From Syntrophobacterales bacterium (lineage in GTDB: Bacteria > Desulfobacterota > Desulfobaccia > Desulfobaccales > 0-14-0-80-60-11), in NCBI GenBank assembly GCA_020052215.1, contig JAGVPN010000494.1, forward strand, positions 1 through 6,228: a stretch of 6,228 nt of DNA. Reading direction: 5' to 3'. The notes under the pieces were generated by a model. The model was given only the letters and a program-made list of their open reading frames with translations, ran no database searches and had not been told where the DNA came from. The position numbers and the translations under genes are program-made. Within the stretch, counting starts at the first letter, position 1. Every line of letters begins with the position of its first letter. This document shows, in pieces, positions 1 through 5,701 of the stretch.

Positions 1-1490
1 AGATCACGCCTAAGATTGTCAGTCATTTTAAGGAGCTGAATGCGGGCGGGCTGATTCTCTACCGGGTCAATTTTGACTCTCCGCCGCAGCTTAAACAACT
101 GATTGCCGATCTGGAAGAGGCTCTCGGCCGAAAACTGCTGGTCACGGCCGACCATGAAGGCGGGCGGGTCATCATGTTCAGGGACGGCATTACCGTGTTC
201 CCGGACAATCTGGCGGTGGGGGGCGCCGGAAAAATCGACTATGCCCGGCAGCAGGGCGAGATCGAGGCCAAAGAACTGAGAAGACTGGGGATGGATGTGA
301 ATCTGGGGCCGGTGCTCGATGTTTTGACCGAGGCTTACAGCCCGAATATCGGCATACGTGCTTACGGCAAAGATTGGCGATTGGTGGCGCAGATGGGTGC
401 GGCGCGGATTGCCGCCATGCAACAGGGCGGACTTTCAGCCTGCGCCAAGCATTTTCCCGGCAAGGGTCATGCACCCGTAGATGCCCATCTTGGCCTGCCG
501 GTCATCGGCTCCTCCTGGAAAGAAATGGAGGAGGTGCATTTGCAGCCTTTCGTGACCGCGATTCAAACCGGCGTTGATCTGGTGATGTCTTCTCATCCCT
601 ATTATCCCAAACTTGATCCGTATCCCCAAATGATCGCCACCTTTTCCAGAAAAATTATTTACGATTACCTCAGAGGGGAGCTCAACTTCAAGGGGATCAT
701 CGCCAGCGACGATCTGGAAATGGGGGCGATTAAAGCGATCTGCCCCATCGGCGAAGCGGGGATTTTAGCGGCGCAGGCGGGACATGATCTTCTTCTGGTC
801 TGTCATGACTTCGAGGCCCAGAAAGAGGTTTACTATAGACTGCTCGAGGCCTATAAAAGCAAACAACTTCCCCTGAAAGAACTGGAGGAAAGCGCCGCAC
901 GGATCAACAGCTTGAAATTAAAGAGAGAAAAAAGGTTTGAGGGGGGAGAACCCTGTGCCGAAGAAGCAGGTTCCATCCTGGCTGAAAAAATCTGCCGTGA
1001 ATCTGTGGAAGTTCTCAAAGATGAGGGGAGGTTAATGCCGCTGAAGAGCGGCGAAAAAAGCCTCGGCGTTATCTTTCCGCAATTTTCCTGGTTTAATTCT
1101 AAAATCATGATTGAAAGGGAAGTGTTGCCTGAAAAAGACTTCGTCCGGAATGAGTTTAAGAAATTCGGCCTTGATCCCGAGATTCAAATTGTCTCCATCG
1201 AGCCGGCGGATGAAGAGATTCAACAGGCGGTGAACCTTTCAAAAAACTCAGACCTGACCATCCTCTTCTGTTTTGACGCACATCTTTATCCCTCCAATAA
1301 AAAACTCCTGGATTCCATCCAAGATGAGGCCAAAGAGCTGGTGGTGGACCTTTTGCGCGACCCTTACGACGCGGACTATATTAAAGCAGGGGTTGCCTGC
1401 CTGACCGATTTCGGCTGGCGAGCCTGCCAGATCAAGGCTGCCATTGAAAAGATCTGTTTTTCTGCATCTGCTCCGAGAAGTCTTCCGTAG
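1..1490 (+). CDS. nagZ: Glycoside hydrolase family 3 beta-N-acetylhexosaminidase, NagZ-like (5' partial)
   Basis: The reading frame is open from base 3 to the TAG at 1488-1490, giving 495 visible residues; the start lies upstream of the window. Family members remove terminal GlcNAc from peptidoglycan fragments during cell-wall recycling. Numbered from base 3, the hallmark KHFPGKGHAPVDAHLGLP lies at about 149-166. It contains the Asp-x-His pair (about 160 and 162) that serves as general acid/base in NagZ enzymes. ASDDLEMGA at about 234-242 carries the catalytic Asp nucleophile (about 236). Family members commonly have KHFPGHG, and here Lys replaces the second His. After about residue 300 comes a second domain (SVEVLKDEGRLMPL), as in two-domain enzymes such as Bacillus NagZ rather than the short E. 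coli form. A signal peptide cannot be judged because the N-terminus is missing. GC content is lower than in the following genes. The GH3 family and nucleophile are clear; the exact substrate is inferred. Confidence 0.9.
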   Translation, partial: ITPKIVSHFKELNAGGLILYRVNFDSPPQLKQLIADLEEALGRKLLVTADHEGGRVIMFRDGITVFPDNLAVGGAGKIDYARQQGEIEAKELRRLGMDVNLGPVLDVLTEAYSPNIGIRAYGKDWRLVAQMGAARIAAMQQGGLSACAKHFPGKGHAPVDAHLGLPVIGSSWKEMEEVHLQPFVTAIQTGVDLVMSSHPYYPKLDPYPQMIATFSRKIIYDYLRGELNFKGIIASDDLEMGAIKAICPIGEAGILAAQAGHDLLLVCHDFEAQKEVYYRLLEAYKSKQLPLKELEESAARINSLKLKREKRFEGGEPCAEEAGSILAEKICRESVEVLKDEGRLMPLKSGEKSLGVIFPQFSWFNSKIMIEREVLPEKDFVRNEFKKFGLDPEIQIVSIEPADEEIQQAVNLSKNSDLTILFCFDAHLYPSNKKLLDSIQDEAKELVVDLLRDPYDADYIKAGVACLTDFGWRACQIKAAIEKICFSASAPRSLP

Positions 1491-1507
1491 GGTGCGTCTT
1501 ACGTACC
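1491..1507. repeat. Small hairpin directly after the GH3 stop codon
   Basis: GGTGCGT, loop CTT, then ACGTACC begins at the base after the TAG stop. The 7-bp stem contains one G-T pair, which is tolerated as a wobble in RNA. No run of T follows, so it is not a classic intrinsic terminator, though it may stabilise the 3' end of the mRNA. Hairpins of this general look are dispersed in many genomes, but whether this one is repeated elsewhere cannot be seen here. Confidence 0.5.
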
Positions 1508-1509
1508 AG

Positions 1510-1524
1510 ATAATTGACGATTAT
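1510..1524. repeat. AT-rich mini-palindrome between convergent genes
   Basis: ATAAT, a 5-base loop TGACG, then ATTAT. The stem is weak (5 A-T pairs) and would count for little alone. It sits exactly between two stronger hairpins, so the whole 63-base spacer is palindromic. Confidence 0.3.
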
Positions 1525-1526
1525 TC

Positions 1527-1555
1527 GAGGCATCGGCGGGCAGTGCCCGCCCCTC
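1527..1555. terminator. GC-rich hairpin between convergent genes, candidate bidirectional terminator
   Basis: GGCGGGC (1535-1541), loop AGT, then GCCCGCC (1545-1551) form a perfect 7-bp stem. An outer GAGG (1527-1530) can pair with CCTC (1552-1555) across a 4-base bulge. The right arm touches the queC stop codon at 1554-1556. Its place between two genes that face each other fits a shared terminator, but neither side has a T-run, so Rho-independent termination would be weak. It could equally be a copy of a dispersed palindromic repeat. Confidence 0.45.
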
Positions 1556-2246
1556 AAGGCTGATAGGGGATGGGATCGGGGACGCCCGCGGCCGCGAAGC
1601 CCTTGAGACGCAGGCGGCAGGAGGAGCATCGGCCGCAAGCCCGGAGATCGCCCTGATAGCACGACCAGCTGAGTCCCAGGGGCGCGCCCAGCTTAAGCCC
1701 CAGGCGCACGATGCCGGCCTTGTCCAGGTGGATCAGGGGGGTGTGGATGACAAGGTGGGTTTCGGGCCGGGCGCCCAACTCCAGGACCCGGCTGAAGGCC
1801 TCGAAATACTCGGGCCGGCAGTCGGGATAGCCGGGGTTGTCCAGCACGTTGGCGCCGATGAACACGGCCTCGGCCCCCAGGACTTCGGCCCAGGCCACCG
1901 CCGCGGCCAACAGGTTGGTGTTGCGGAAAGGCACATAGGTGGAGGGGATGCCCGGCGGCTCCACCTCCCCGGTGGGCACAGTCTGGTCCAGGTCTGTGAG
2001 GCAGGAGCCGCCGATCACCCCCAGGTAGTTGAGATCGACCTCCAGGGTGGCGGCCGCCTGAAAGAACGCCGCCTGGGCCCGAAAAGCCTCCAACTCCTGC
2101 TCCAGGCTCCGCTGGCCGTAATTGGCATGAAACATGGCCAGGTCAAACTCCCGGCGGGCCACCGCCGCGGCCACGCAACTGTCCAGCCCGCCGCTGGCCA
2201 GGACAACTGCGGTTTTTGGTTTTTGGTTTTTGGTTTTCAGTGTCAT
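1554..2246 (-). CDS. queC: 7-cyano-7-deazaguanine synthase QueC (preQ0 synthase)
   Basis: QueC converts 7-carboxy-7-deazaguanine (CDG) and ammonia to preQ0 using ATP, in the cytoplasm, on the route to queuosine in tRNA. The 230-residue length is normal. Visible motifs are the PP-loop SGGLDS (18-23) for ATP binding, YVPFRNTNLL (104-113), GYPDCRPEYFEAF (139-151), and the zinc ligands Cys196, Cys204, Cys207 and Cys210. The N-terminus is odd: family members usually reach SGGLDS within about 8 residues, but here about nine extra residues (KTKNQKPKT) are encoded by a tandem heptamer repeat. The start is well fixed. An in-frame TGA lies at 2268-2270, and the ATG at 2244-2246 is the only ATG, GTG or TTG before the PP-loop, so the repeat must be translated. 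The ribosome site is weak (GAGAG about 9 bases upstream). It lies downstream of queE on the same strand. Confidence 0.97.
   Translation of the reverse strand: MTLKTKNQKPKTAVVLASGGLDSCVAAAVARREFDLAMFHANYGQRSLEQELEAFRAQAAFFQAAATLEVDLNYLGVIGGSCLTDLDQTVPTGEVEPPGIPSTYVPFRNTNLLAAAVAWAEVLGAEAVFIGANVLDNPGYPDCRPEYFEAFSRVLELGARPETHLVIHTPLIHLDKAGIVRLGLKLGAPLGLSWSCYQGDLRACGRCSSCRLRLKGFAAAGVPDPIPYQP
2211..2237. repeat. Tandem heptamer GGTTTTT array (AAAAACC on the queC strand), about 3.9 copies
   Basis: Three perfect GGTTTTT units (2211-2231) are followed by GGTTTT (2232-2237). On the minus strand this is codons 4-12 of queC. The 7-base unit is not a multiple of three, so three units give a 7-residue amino-acid period (KTKNQKP), and gain or loss of one unit would shift the frame. 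A degenerate array in the opposite orientation lies at 2349-2378. Confidence 0.9.
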
Positions 2247-2282
2247 GCTTCGAAACTCTCGACAGATTCAGGTCGTAACCAC

Positions 2283-2312
2283 GTTATAGTAAAGTTTTTG
2301 GGGGAAAGCCAA
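2283..2312 (-). promoter_or_regulatory. Candidate promoter for queC in the queE-queC gap
   Basis: Read on the minus strand, TTGGCT (2307-2312) and TATAAC (2283-2288) are separated by 18 bases, a plausible sigma-70 -35/-10 pair. It would start transcription near 2275, about 30 bases before the queC ATG, and would exclude the upstream heptamer array from the transcript. This is a motif match only, and queC may simply be read from the queE promoter. Confidence 0.35.
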
Positions 2313-2348
2313 GATAAGATATTTCCCTGGCGCCACATGATGCCCTTA

Positions 2349-2378
2349 CCAAAAACCAAAAACTAAAAACCCAAAACC
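2349..2378. repeat. Degenerate CCAAAAA heptamer array, inverted partner of the queC array
   Basis: The units read CCAAAAA, CCAAAAA, CTAAAAA, CCCAAAA and CC. It begins four bases beyond the queE stop codon on the queE side and is the reverse complement type of the array at 2211-2237. On the minus-strand transcript the two could form a stem of about 22 bp with one mismatch and a loop of somewhat over 100 bases, in several registers because the units are periodic. Confidence 0.8.
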
Positions 2379-2382
2379 GTAG

Positions 2383-3024
2383 TTAAACTCCCCGCGCCTC
2401 CGGTCCCCAGATATACTTGTGGAGCTGTGGGTTCAGGCGCAGGGGCAGTTGGGTTGCCAAAATCCAGGCCGCGGCCTCCCGAAGCGATACCTGCCCGAAC
2501 ACCGGCGAAATCAGCACCGGCAGCCGCCCGGCCAGGCCATGGCGGTCAATCACCTCCATGGCCCAGGTGAAGTCAGACCGGTGGCTCACCACAAACTTGA
2601 CTTCATCCCGGGGGGTCAGGAGGTCCAGGTTGCGCCAGTCGTGGTGATCGGCCATACCGCTGCCGGGACATTTCACATCCAGGATGCGGTGCACCCGGGC
2701 ATCCACCGCGCCCATGGGCAACGAGCCGTTGGTCTCCAGGCAGGTGGTAAGGCCGGCCTCGATCAACTCCGTCAGGAGGGCCGGGGTCTCGGCCTGGAGC
2801 AGGGGTTCGCCGCCGGTAACCAGCACCAGCCGGTGGGGCTGGGCCCGGGCCATTTCCACCAGCGCCGCCACGGTCAGCTCGCGCCCCCCCTCATAGGCGT
2901 AAGCCGTGTCGCAATAGCGGCACCGCAAGTTGCAGCCCGTCAGGCGGATGAAATACGCCGGCGCCCCCGCCCGGGTGGATTCACCCATCAGGCTGACGAA
3001 GGTTTCGCAGACCATCAGAGCCAT
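2383..3024 (-). CDS. queE: 7-carboxy-7-deazaguanine synthase QueE (radical SAM)
   Basis: QueE converts 6-carboxy-tetrahydropterin to CDG by a radical SAM ring contraction, the step before QueC. The protein has 213 residues, normal for the family. CNLRCRYC at 31-38 gives the CX3CX2C iron-sulfur site (Cys31, Cys35, Cys38), the QueE-type spacing rather than the common CX3CX2C embedded in longer SAM proteins. VTGGEPLLQ (69-77) is the SAM-binding GGEP motif, with ETNG (97-100), DVKCPGSG (116-123) and the C-terminal LHKYIWG (201-207) also typical. The N-terminal ETFVSLMGEST matches the substrate-binding start of the family. The ATG at 3022-3024 is used; a second ATG at codon 4 is possible and would barely change the protein. 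A candidate promoter lies 42-70 bases upstream. queC follows after 136 bases. Confidence 0.96.
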   Translation of the reverse strand: MALMVCETFVSLMGESTRAGAPAYFIRLTGCNLRCRYCDTAYAYEGGRELTVAALVEMARAQPHRLVLVTGGEPLLQAETPALLTELIEAGLTTCLETNGSLPMGAVDARVHRILDVKCPGSGMADHHDWRNLDLLTPRDEVKFVVSHRSDFTWAMEVIDRHGLAGRLPVLISPVFGQVSLREAAAWILATQLPLRLNPQLHKYIWGPEARGV

Positions 3025-3065
3025 AAGGAGCCGTTCTCAAGAAGATTTCGGGAACCTGCCTTATC

Positions 3066-3094
3066 ATTATCGTTCGGGAAGAACCTGAAATCAA
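3066..3094 (-). promoter_or_regulatory. Candidate sigma-70 promoter of queE
   Basis: On the minus strand TTGATT (3089-3094) and GATAAT (3066-3071) are separated by exactly 17 bases, close to the consensus pair. The expected start near 3058 leaves a leader of about 35 bases before the queE ATG. The spacer holds the small palindrome GTTCTTCCCGAAC. Confidence 0.5.
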
Positions 3095-3272
3095 CCCTCG
3101 CCTCCCATAAGAAATTGGCTTCCCCGGCCCTCTGGCCCGAGACCTGGACATTGCCTGAGGAAAATGTTAACCTAACCGCTGGCCATTTCTGACATTTTTC
3201 AACTCCCCGCCCCGGGTTTCTTCTAGACGAATTCAGGCCGCTAATTGCGTAAAATTTCACATGATTTTTCCA

Positions 3273-3301
3273 TTGCGTTTGCGGCCCGCCTGCCATAGAA
3301 T
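3273..3301 (+). promoter_or_regulatory. Candidate sigma-70 promoter of the DUF4416-yicC-remA-gmk operon
   Basis: TTGCGT (3273-3278) and TAGAAT (3296-3301) are 17 bases apart. Transcription would begin near 3308, about 20 bases before the ATG at 3329. A ribosome site GGGAGAAG (3313-3320) follows. The heptamer ATTGCGT of the -35 region also occurs 28 bases upstream (3244-3250), a possible but unproven regulator half-site pair. Confidence 0.5.
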
Positions 3302-3328
3302 GATTGGCGTTCGGGAGAAGAAAAGACC

Positions 3329-3862
3329 ATGAGCACGCCGGGCCCGGCAACGCCAGTGAAGCCGGTGGTCAGTATGCTGTTGGCCCGGGAAGACCTGGGT
3401 CCGGCCCTGGTGGAAAAACTCGCCGGGTATTTGGGCCCGCCGGATCTGGTGGGGCCATGGTGGCCGTTTGACGCCACCGCCTACTACGAGCCGGAAATGG
3501 GCCCCACCCTGGGCCGCCGCCTGGTTTCCTTCCTCCACCTGGCCGATCCGGCCCGCCTGGCGGATTGGAAAGTTTTTACCAATACGCTGGAGCAGGCCTT
3601 TAGCTTGGGGGAGCGGCGGCTGGCTAACCTGGACCCGGGATACGTGGCCAGAGAACGGCTGGTCCTGGCCACCGGCAAGAATTTCCCTCACCGCATCTAC
3701 CTGGATCAAGGCATCTACGGGGATTTAACTCTGGTCTTTGGCCAGGGAAACTGGCAAACCCTGCCCTGGAGCTATCCGGATTACGCTCAGGGTGAACTTC
3801 CGGGGCTATTGGGGTTGGTGCGCCAAAAATACCTCTGGCAACTAAAGGCGATGGCACCATGA
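3329..3862 (+). CDS. DUF4416 family protein of unknown function
   Basis: The 177-residue protein matches the DUF4416 pattern as I know it: a WPFDATAYYEPEMG block (45-58), TNTLEQAF (84-91), RRLANLDPGYV (97-106), LATGKNFPHRIYL (113-125), GIYGDLTL (128-135) and PWSYPDY (146-152). Family length is usually 170-190, so it looks complete. No membrane segment or signal peptide is visible, so it is probably cytoplasmic. No biochemical role is known to me. The dense conserved polar and aromatic residues look like an active or binding site. It opens the operon, and its TGA overlaps the yicC ATG by four bases (ATGA), so its translation is coupled to that of the endoribonuclease YicC. A link to RNA or nucleotide metabolism is inferred from position only. 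Confidence 0.9.
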   Translation: MSTPGPATPVKPVVSMLLAREDLGPALVEKLAGYLGPPDLVGPWWPFDATAYYEPEMGPTLGRRLVSFLHLADPARLADWKVFTNTLEQAFSLGERRLANLDPGYVARERLVLATGKNFPHRIYLDQGIYGDLTLVFGQGNWQTLPWSYPDYAQGELPGLLGLVRQKYLWQLKAMAP

Positions 3863-4749
3863 TCAAGAGCATGACCGCATACGGGCGGGGGGAAGTGGAA
3901 ACCCCCCTACAGAAGTGGGTGGTGGAACTTAAGAGCGTCAACCACCGCTTTCTGGAACTCGCCCTCAACCTCCCCCGGCGCTTCTGGGCCCTGGAGGACC
4001 GGTTCCGCAAGCTCATCAAGAGCCGGGTGGCCCGGGGCCGGGTGGACATGCAATTATCCTGGGAGAACCTCGAAGATAAATCCGTCGCCTTGCGGCTGGA
4101 TATGGGCGTGGTGGCCGGGGTCCGGGGGGTGCTGGAGCAACTCCGGCTGGCCGGCAACACCCCCGAGTCCCTGAAGTTGGAGCATTTTCTCCATTTTTCG
4201 GACCTGCTGGTGGCCAAGGAACAGGTCAATCAGGACCTGGAGTTGGAGGCCACCTGGGAGACGGTGGCCCAGGCGGTGAACCAGGCCCTGGATCTCCTGG
4301 AGGAGATGCGCTTAACCGAGGGCGCGGCCCTGGCGGCCGATCTGGCCGGGCGCCTGGAAGACATCCGCCGGGAAGTCAGCCGCATTGTGGAGCAGGCGCC
4401 GCGGTTGCCCCAACTCTGGCGGGAGAAGGTCGCCACTCGCCTGGCGGAACTCTTTCCCGAGGGCAGCCCGGTGGATGAAACCCGCCTGGCCCAGGAAGTG
4501 GCCCTCATGGCCGAACGCCGGGATGTGGCCGAAGAATTGGCCCGCCTGGAGAGCCATCTCGCCCAGTTCCAGCAAACCCTGGAGGGTGAGGGGCCGGTGG
4601 GGCGCAAGCAGGAATTTCTGCTCCAGGAAATGCTGCGGGAGGCCAACACCATCGGCTCCAAAAGCGGCGACCTGGGCATCTCCCAGGCCGTGTTGGAAAT
4701 CAAGGGCTCCCTGGAGCGCCTCCGGGAGCAGGTGCAGAATATCGAGTAG
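3859..4749 (+). CDS. yicC: YicC/YloC family endoribonuclease
   Basis: E. coli YicC is an endoribonuclease reported to take part in small-RNA turnover; Bacillus YloC is its homologue. The 296-residue length is normal. The N-terminal domain starts [12 protein letters not shown] and has the conserved [14 protein letters not shown] (21-34) and a basic [14 protein letters not shown] block (56-69). The central part is mainly charged helix. The C-terminal DUF1732 domain has [21 protein letters not shown] (about 206-226), LESHLAQF, and the signature [20 protein letters not shown] (250-269), and ends in REQVQNIE, the common family terminus. The start follows AAAGG (3844-3848) by 10 bases and overlaps the DUF4416 stop, implying translational coupling. 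remA follows after 22 bases. The order yicC-remA-gmk is the same as in Bacillus. Confidence 0.96.
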   Translation: MIKSMTAYGRGEVETPLQKWVVELKSVNHRFLELALNLPRRFWALEDRFRKLIKSRVARGRVDMQLSWENLEDKSVALRLDMGVVAGVRGVLEQLRLAGNTPESLKLEHFLHFSDLLVAKEQVNQDLELEATWETVAQAVNQALDLLEEMRLTEGAALAADLAGRLEDIRREVSRIVEQAPRLPQLWREKVATRLAELFPEGSPVDETRLAQEVALMAERRDVAEELARLESHLAQFQQTLEGEGPVGRKQEFLLQEMLREANTIGSKSGDLGISQAVLEIKGSLERLREQVQNIE

Positions 4750-4771
4750 GACTAAGGGGGAAATTCAACAT

Positions 4772-5053
4772 ATGGATGGGCGCTTGATTAACATCGGGTT
4801 CGGCAATACCGTGATCTCCCATCGGGTAGTGGCAGTGGTGGTGCCGGGCTCCGCTCCCATGAAACGGCTGCGGGAGCGGGCCACCCAGGCCGACCGCCTC
4901 ATCGACGCCACCCACGGCCGCAAAACCCGCTCCATCATCATTACCGACAGCAATCACATCATCCTGTCGGCGGTGCACACCGAGACCCTTTCCCAGCGTT
5001 TAAACGGCCATGGCGTGGCCGCGCGCCCGGACCCGGGGGAAAAGGACGCTTAG
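4772..5053 (+). CDS. remA: RemA/DUF370 family regulatory protein
   Basis: The frame from ATG 4772 to TAG 5051-5053 encodes 93 residues beginning [12 protein letters not shown], the hallmark of the RemA (DUF370) family. Bacillus RemA is a DNA-binding activator of biofilm matrix genes that assembles into rings. Conserved here are LINIGFGN (5-12), Arg18, the SAPMKR segment (27-32), [11 protein letters not shown] (43-53) and [14 protein letters not shown] (55-68). Arg50 of the known DNA-binding pair is kept and Arg51 is Lys. The same frame is open further upstream through yicC, but family similarity begins at this ATG, preceded by AAGGGGG (4754-4760) at 11 bases. The last 15 residues are a polar, non-conserved tail. 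It lies between yicC and gmk as in Bacillus. Its targets in this organism are unknown; a matrix role cannot be assumed. Confidence 0.95.
   Translation: MDGRLINIGFGNTVISHRVVAVVVPGSAPMKRLRERATQADRLIDATHGRKTRSIIITDSNHIILSAVHTETLSQRLNGHGVAARPDPGEKDA
5042..5046 (+). promoter_or_regulatory. Ribosome binding site deciding the gmk GTG start
   Basis: AAGGA lies inside the last codons of remA, 7 bases before the GTG at 5054. This ideal spacing supports GTG as the gmk start even though it directly abuts the remA TAG. Confidence 0.75.
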
Positions 5054-5665
5054 GTGCCCGGGGAAATCTTCGTCATAACCGCCCCTTCCGGGACGGGGAA
5101 GACTACTTTGCTAAAACCGTTGATGGCCGCGGACCCCAGGCTGCGGTTCTCCATTTCCTACACCACCCGGCCCCGGCGCCCGGGAGAGGTGGACGGCAAA
5201 GACTATTTTTTTGTCAGCCCGGCGGAGTTCCGGCGGCTCAGGGACACGGGCGCCCTGGCGGAGTTTGTGGAACAGTTCGGCTATGGTTACGGCACTTCCC
5301 GGGGGTGGGTCCTGGAGATGGTGCAAAAAGGGGGGGACCTGATCTTCGATCTGGATTCCCGGGGAGCCCGGGCCCTCAAACACGAATTTCCCCAGGGGAC
5401 CCTGATCTTTATCCTGCCCCCCAGCCTGACGGAACTGGAGCGGCGCCTCCAGGGCCGGGGGGGCCTGGACCCCGAGGAACTGGCCCGGCGCCTGGCGAAT
5501 GGCCGGGCTGAACTTAAAGAAGCCCACTGGTATGACTACCTGGTGATCAACGACGATAGGGCCACGGCCCTGTCCCACCTTCAGGCCATTGTCCAGGCGG
5601 CCCGCTGCCGCACCACTCAACTCTGGCCCCAATTGGCCCCCCGCTATCTGTACAACAACCCCTGA
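5054..5665 (+). CDS. gmk: Guanylate kinase
   Basis: Gmk phosphorylates GMP (and dGMP) to GDP with ATP in the cytoplasm. The 203-residue length is normal. APSGTGKTT (10-18) is the Walker A loop, with Ala in place of the usual first Gly, a tolerated change. The GMP site is intact: Ser35, Arg39 and Arg42 in SYTTRPRRPGE, Tyr51, Glu70, then YGYGTS (77-82). DLDSRGA (99-105) keeps the key Asp101, but where relatives usually read D-[VM]-Q-G it reads D-S-R-G. ILPPSLTELERRLQGRG (120-136) and EELARRLANGRAEL (141-154) form the lid and helix region, with YDYLVINDD (160-168) near the end. The start is a GTG directly after the remA stop with no gap, backed by a good ribosome site, so expression is coupled to remA. 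The usual Bacillus neighbour rpoZ does not follow. Confidence 0.97.
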   Translation: MPGEIFVITAPSGTGKTTLLKPLMAADPRLRFSISYTTRPRRPGEVDGKDYFFVSPAEFRRLRDTGALAEFVEQFGYGYGTSRGWVLEMVQKGGDLIFDLDSRGARALKHEFPQGTLIFILPPSLTELERRLQGRGGLDPEELARRLANGRAELKEAHWYDYLVINDDRATALSHLQAIVQAARCRTTQLWPQLAPRYLYNNP

Positions 5666-5701
5666 TAGCCTCGAATCTTTTAAAGCCCGCCATTCGCCAC
5701 C

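Larger units (their letters stand above)
3025..3328. other. Divergent intergenic region between queE and the DUF4416 operon
   Basis: These 304 bases hold a promoter candidate toward queE (3066-3094) and one toward the operon (3273-3301). A short imperfect direct repeat, TTCGGGAACCTG and TTCGGGAAGAACCTG, lies around 3048-3087 and overlaps the queE promoter spacer. The middle part (about 3100-3235) shows no gene, tRNA or strong hairpin. No preQ1-type aptamer is recognisable upstream of queE, and the likely queE leader (about 35 bases) is short for one. Confidence 0.6.

Noticed and set aside
1728..2366. A 212-codon open frame on the + strand opposite queC
   Set aside because: It is antisense to a clear queC gene, has a Gly/Gln/His-rich composition typical of a shadow frame in GC-rich DNA, and resembles no family.
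2211..2378. CRISPR array or telomere-like end
   Set aside because: The units are 7 bases with no spacers and lie within a gene and a short gap, so neither fits.
3025..3190. A preQ1 riboswitch upstream of queE
   Set aside because: No aptamer core of the known preQ1 classes is recognisable, and the likely leader of about 35 bases is short.
2419..3192. A 257-codon open frame on the + strand opposite queE
   Set aside because: It is antisense to queE with all its radical SAM motifs, and the translation is low-complexity shadow sequence.
3257..4229. Minus-strand open frames opposite DUF4416 and yicC
   Set aside because: They lie antisense to conserved genes and have biased composition without motifs.
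4385..4771. Upstream extension of the remA frame into yicC
   Set aside because: The frame is open, but its translation there is Arg/Trp/Pro-rich shadow of yicC; RemA similarity begins exactly at ATG 4772.
5111..5632. A 173-codon minus-strand frame opposite gmk
   Set aside because: Shadow of the intact guanylate kinase; Pro/Gly/Gln-rich.
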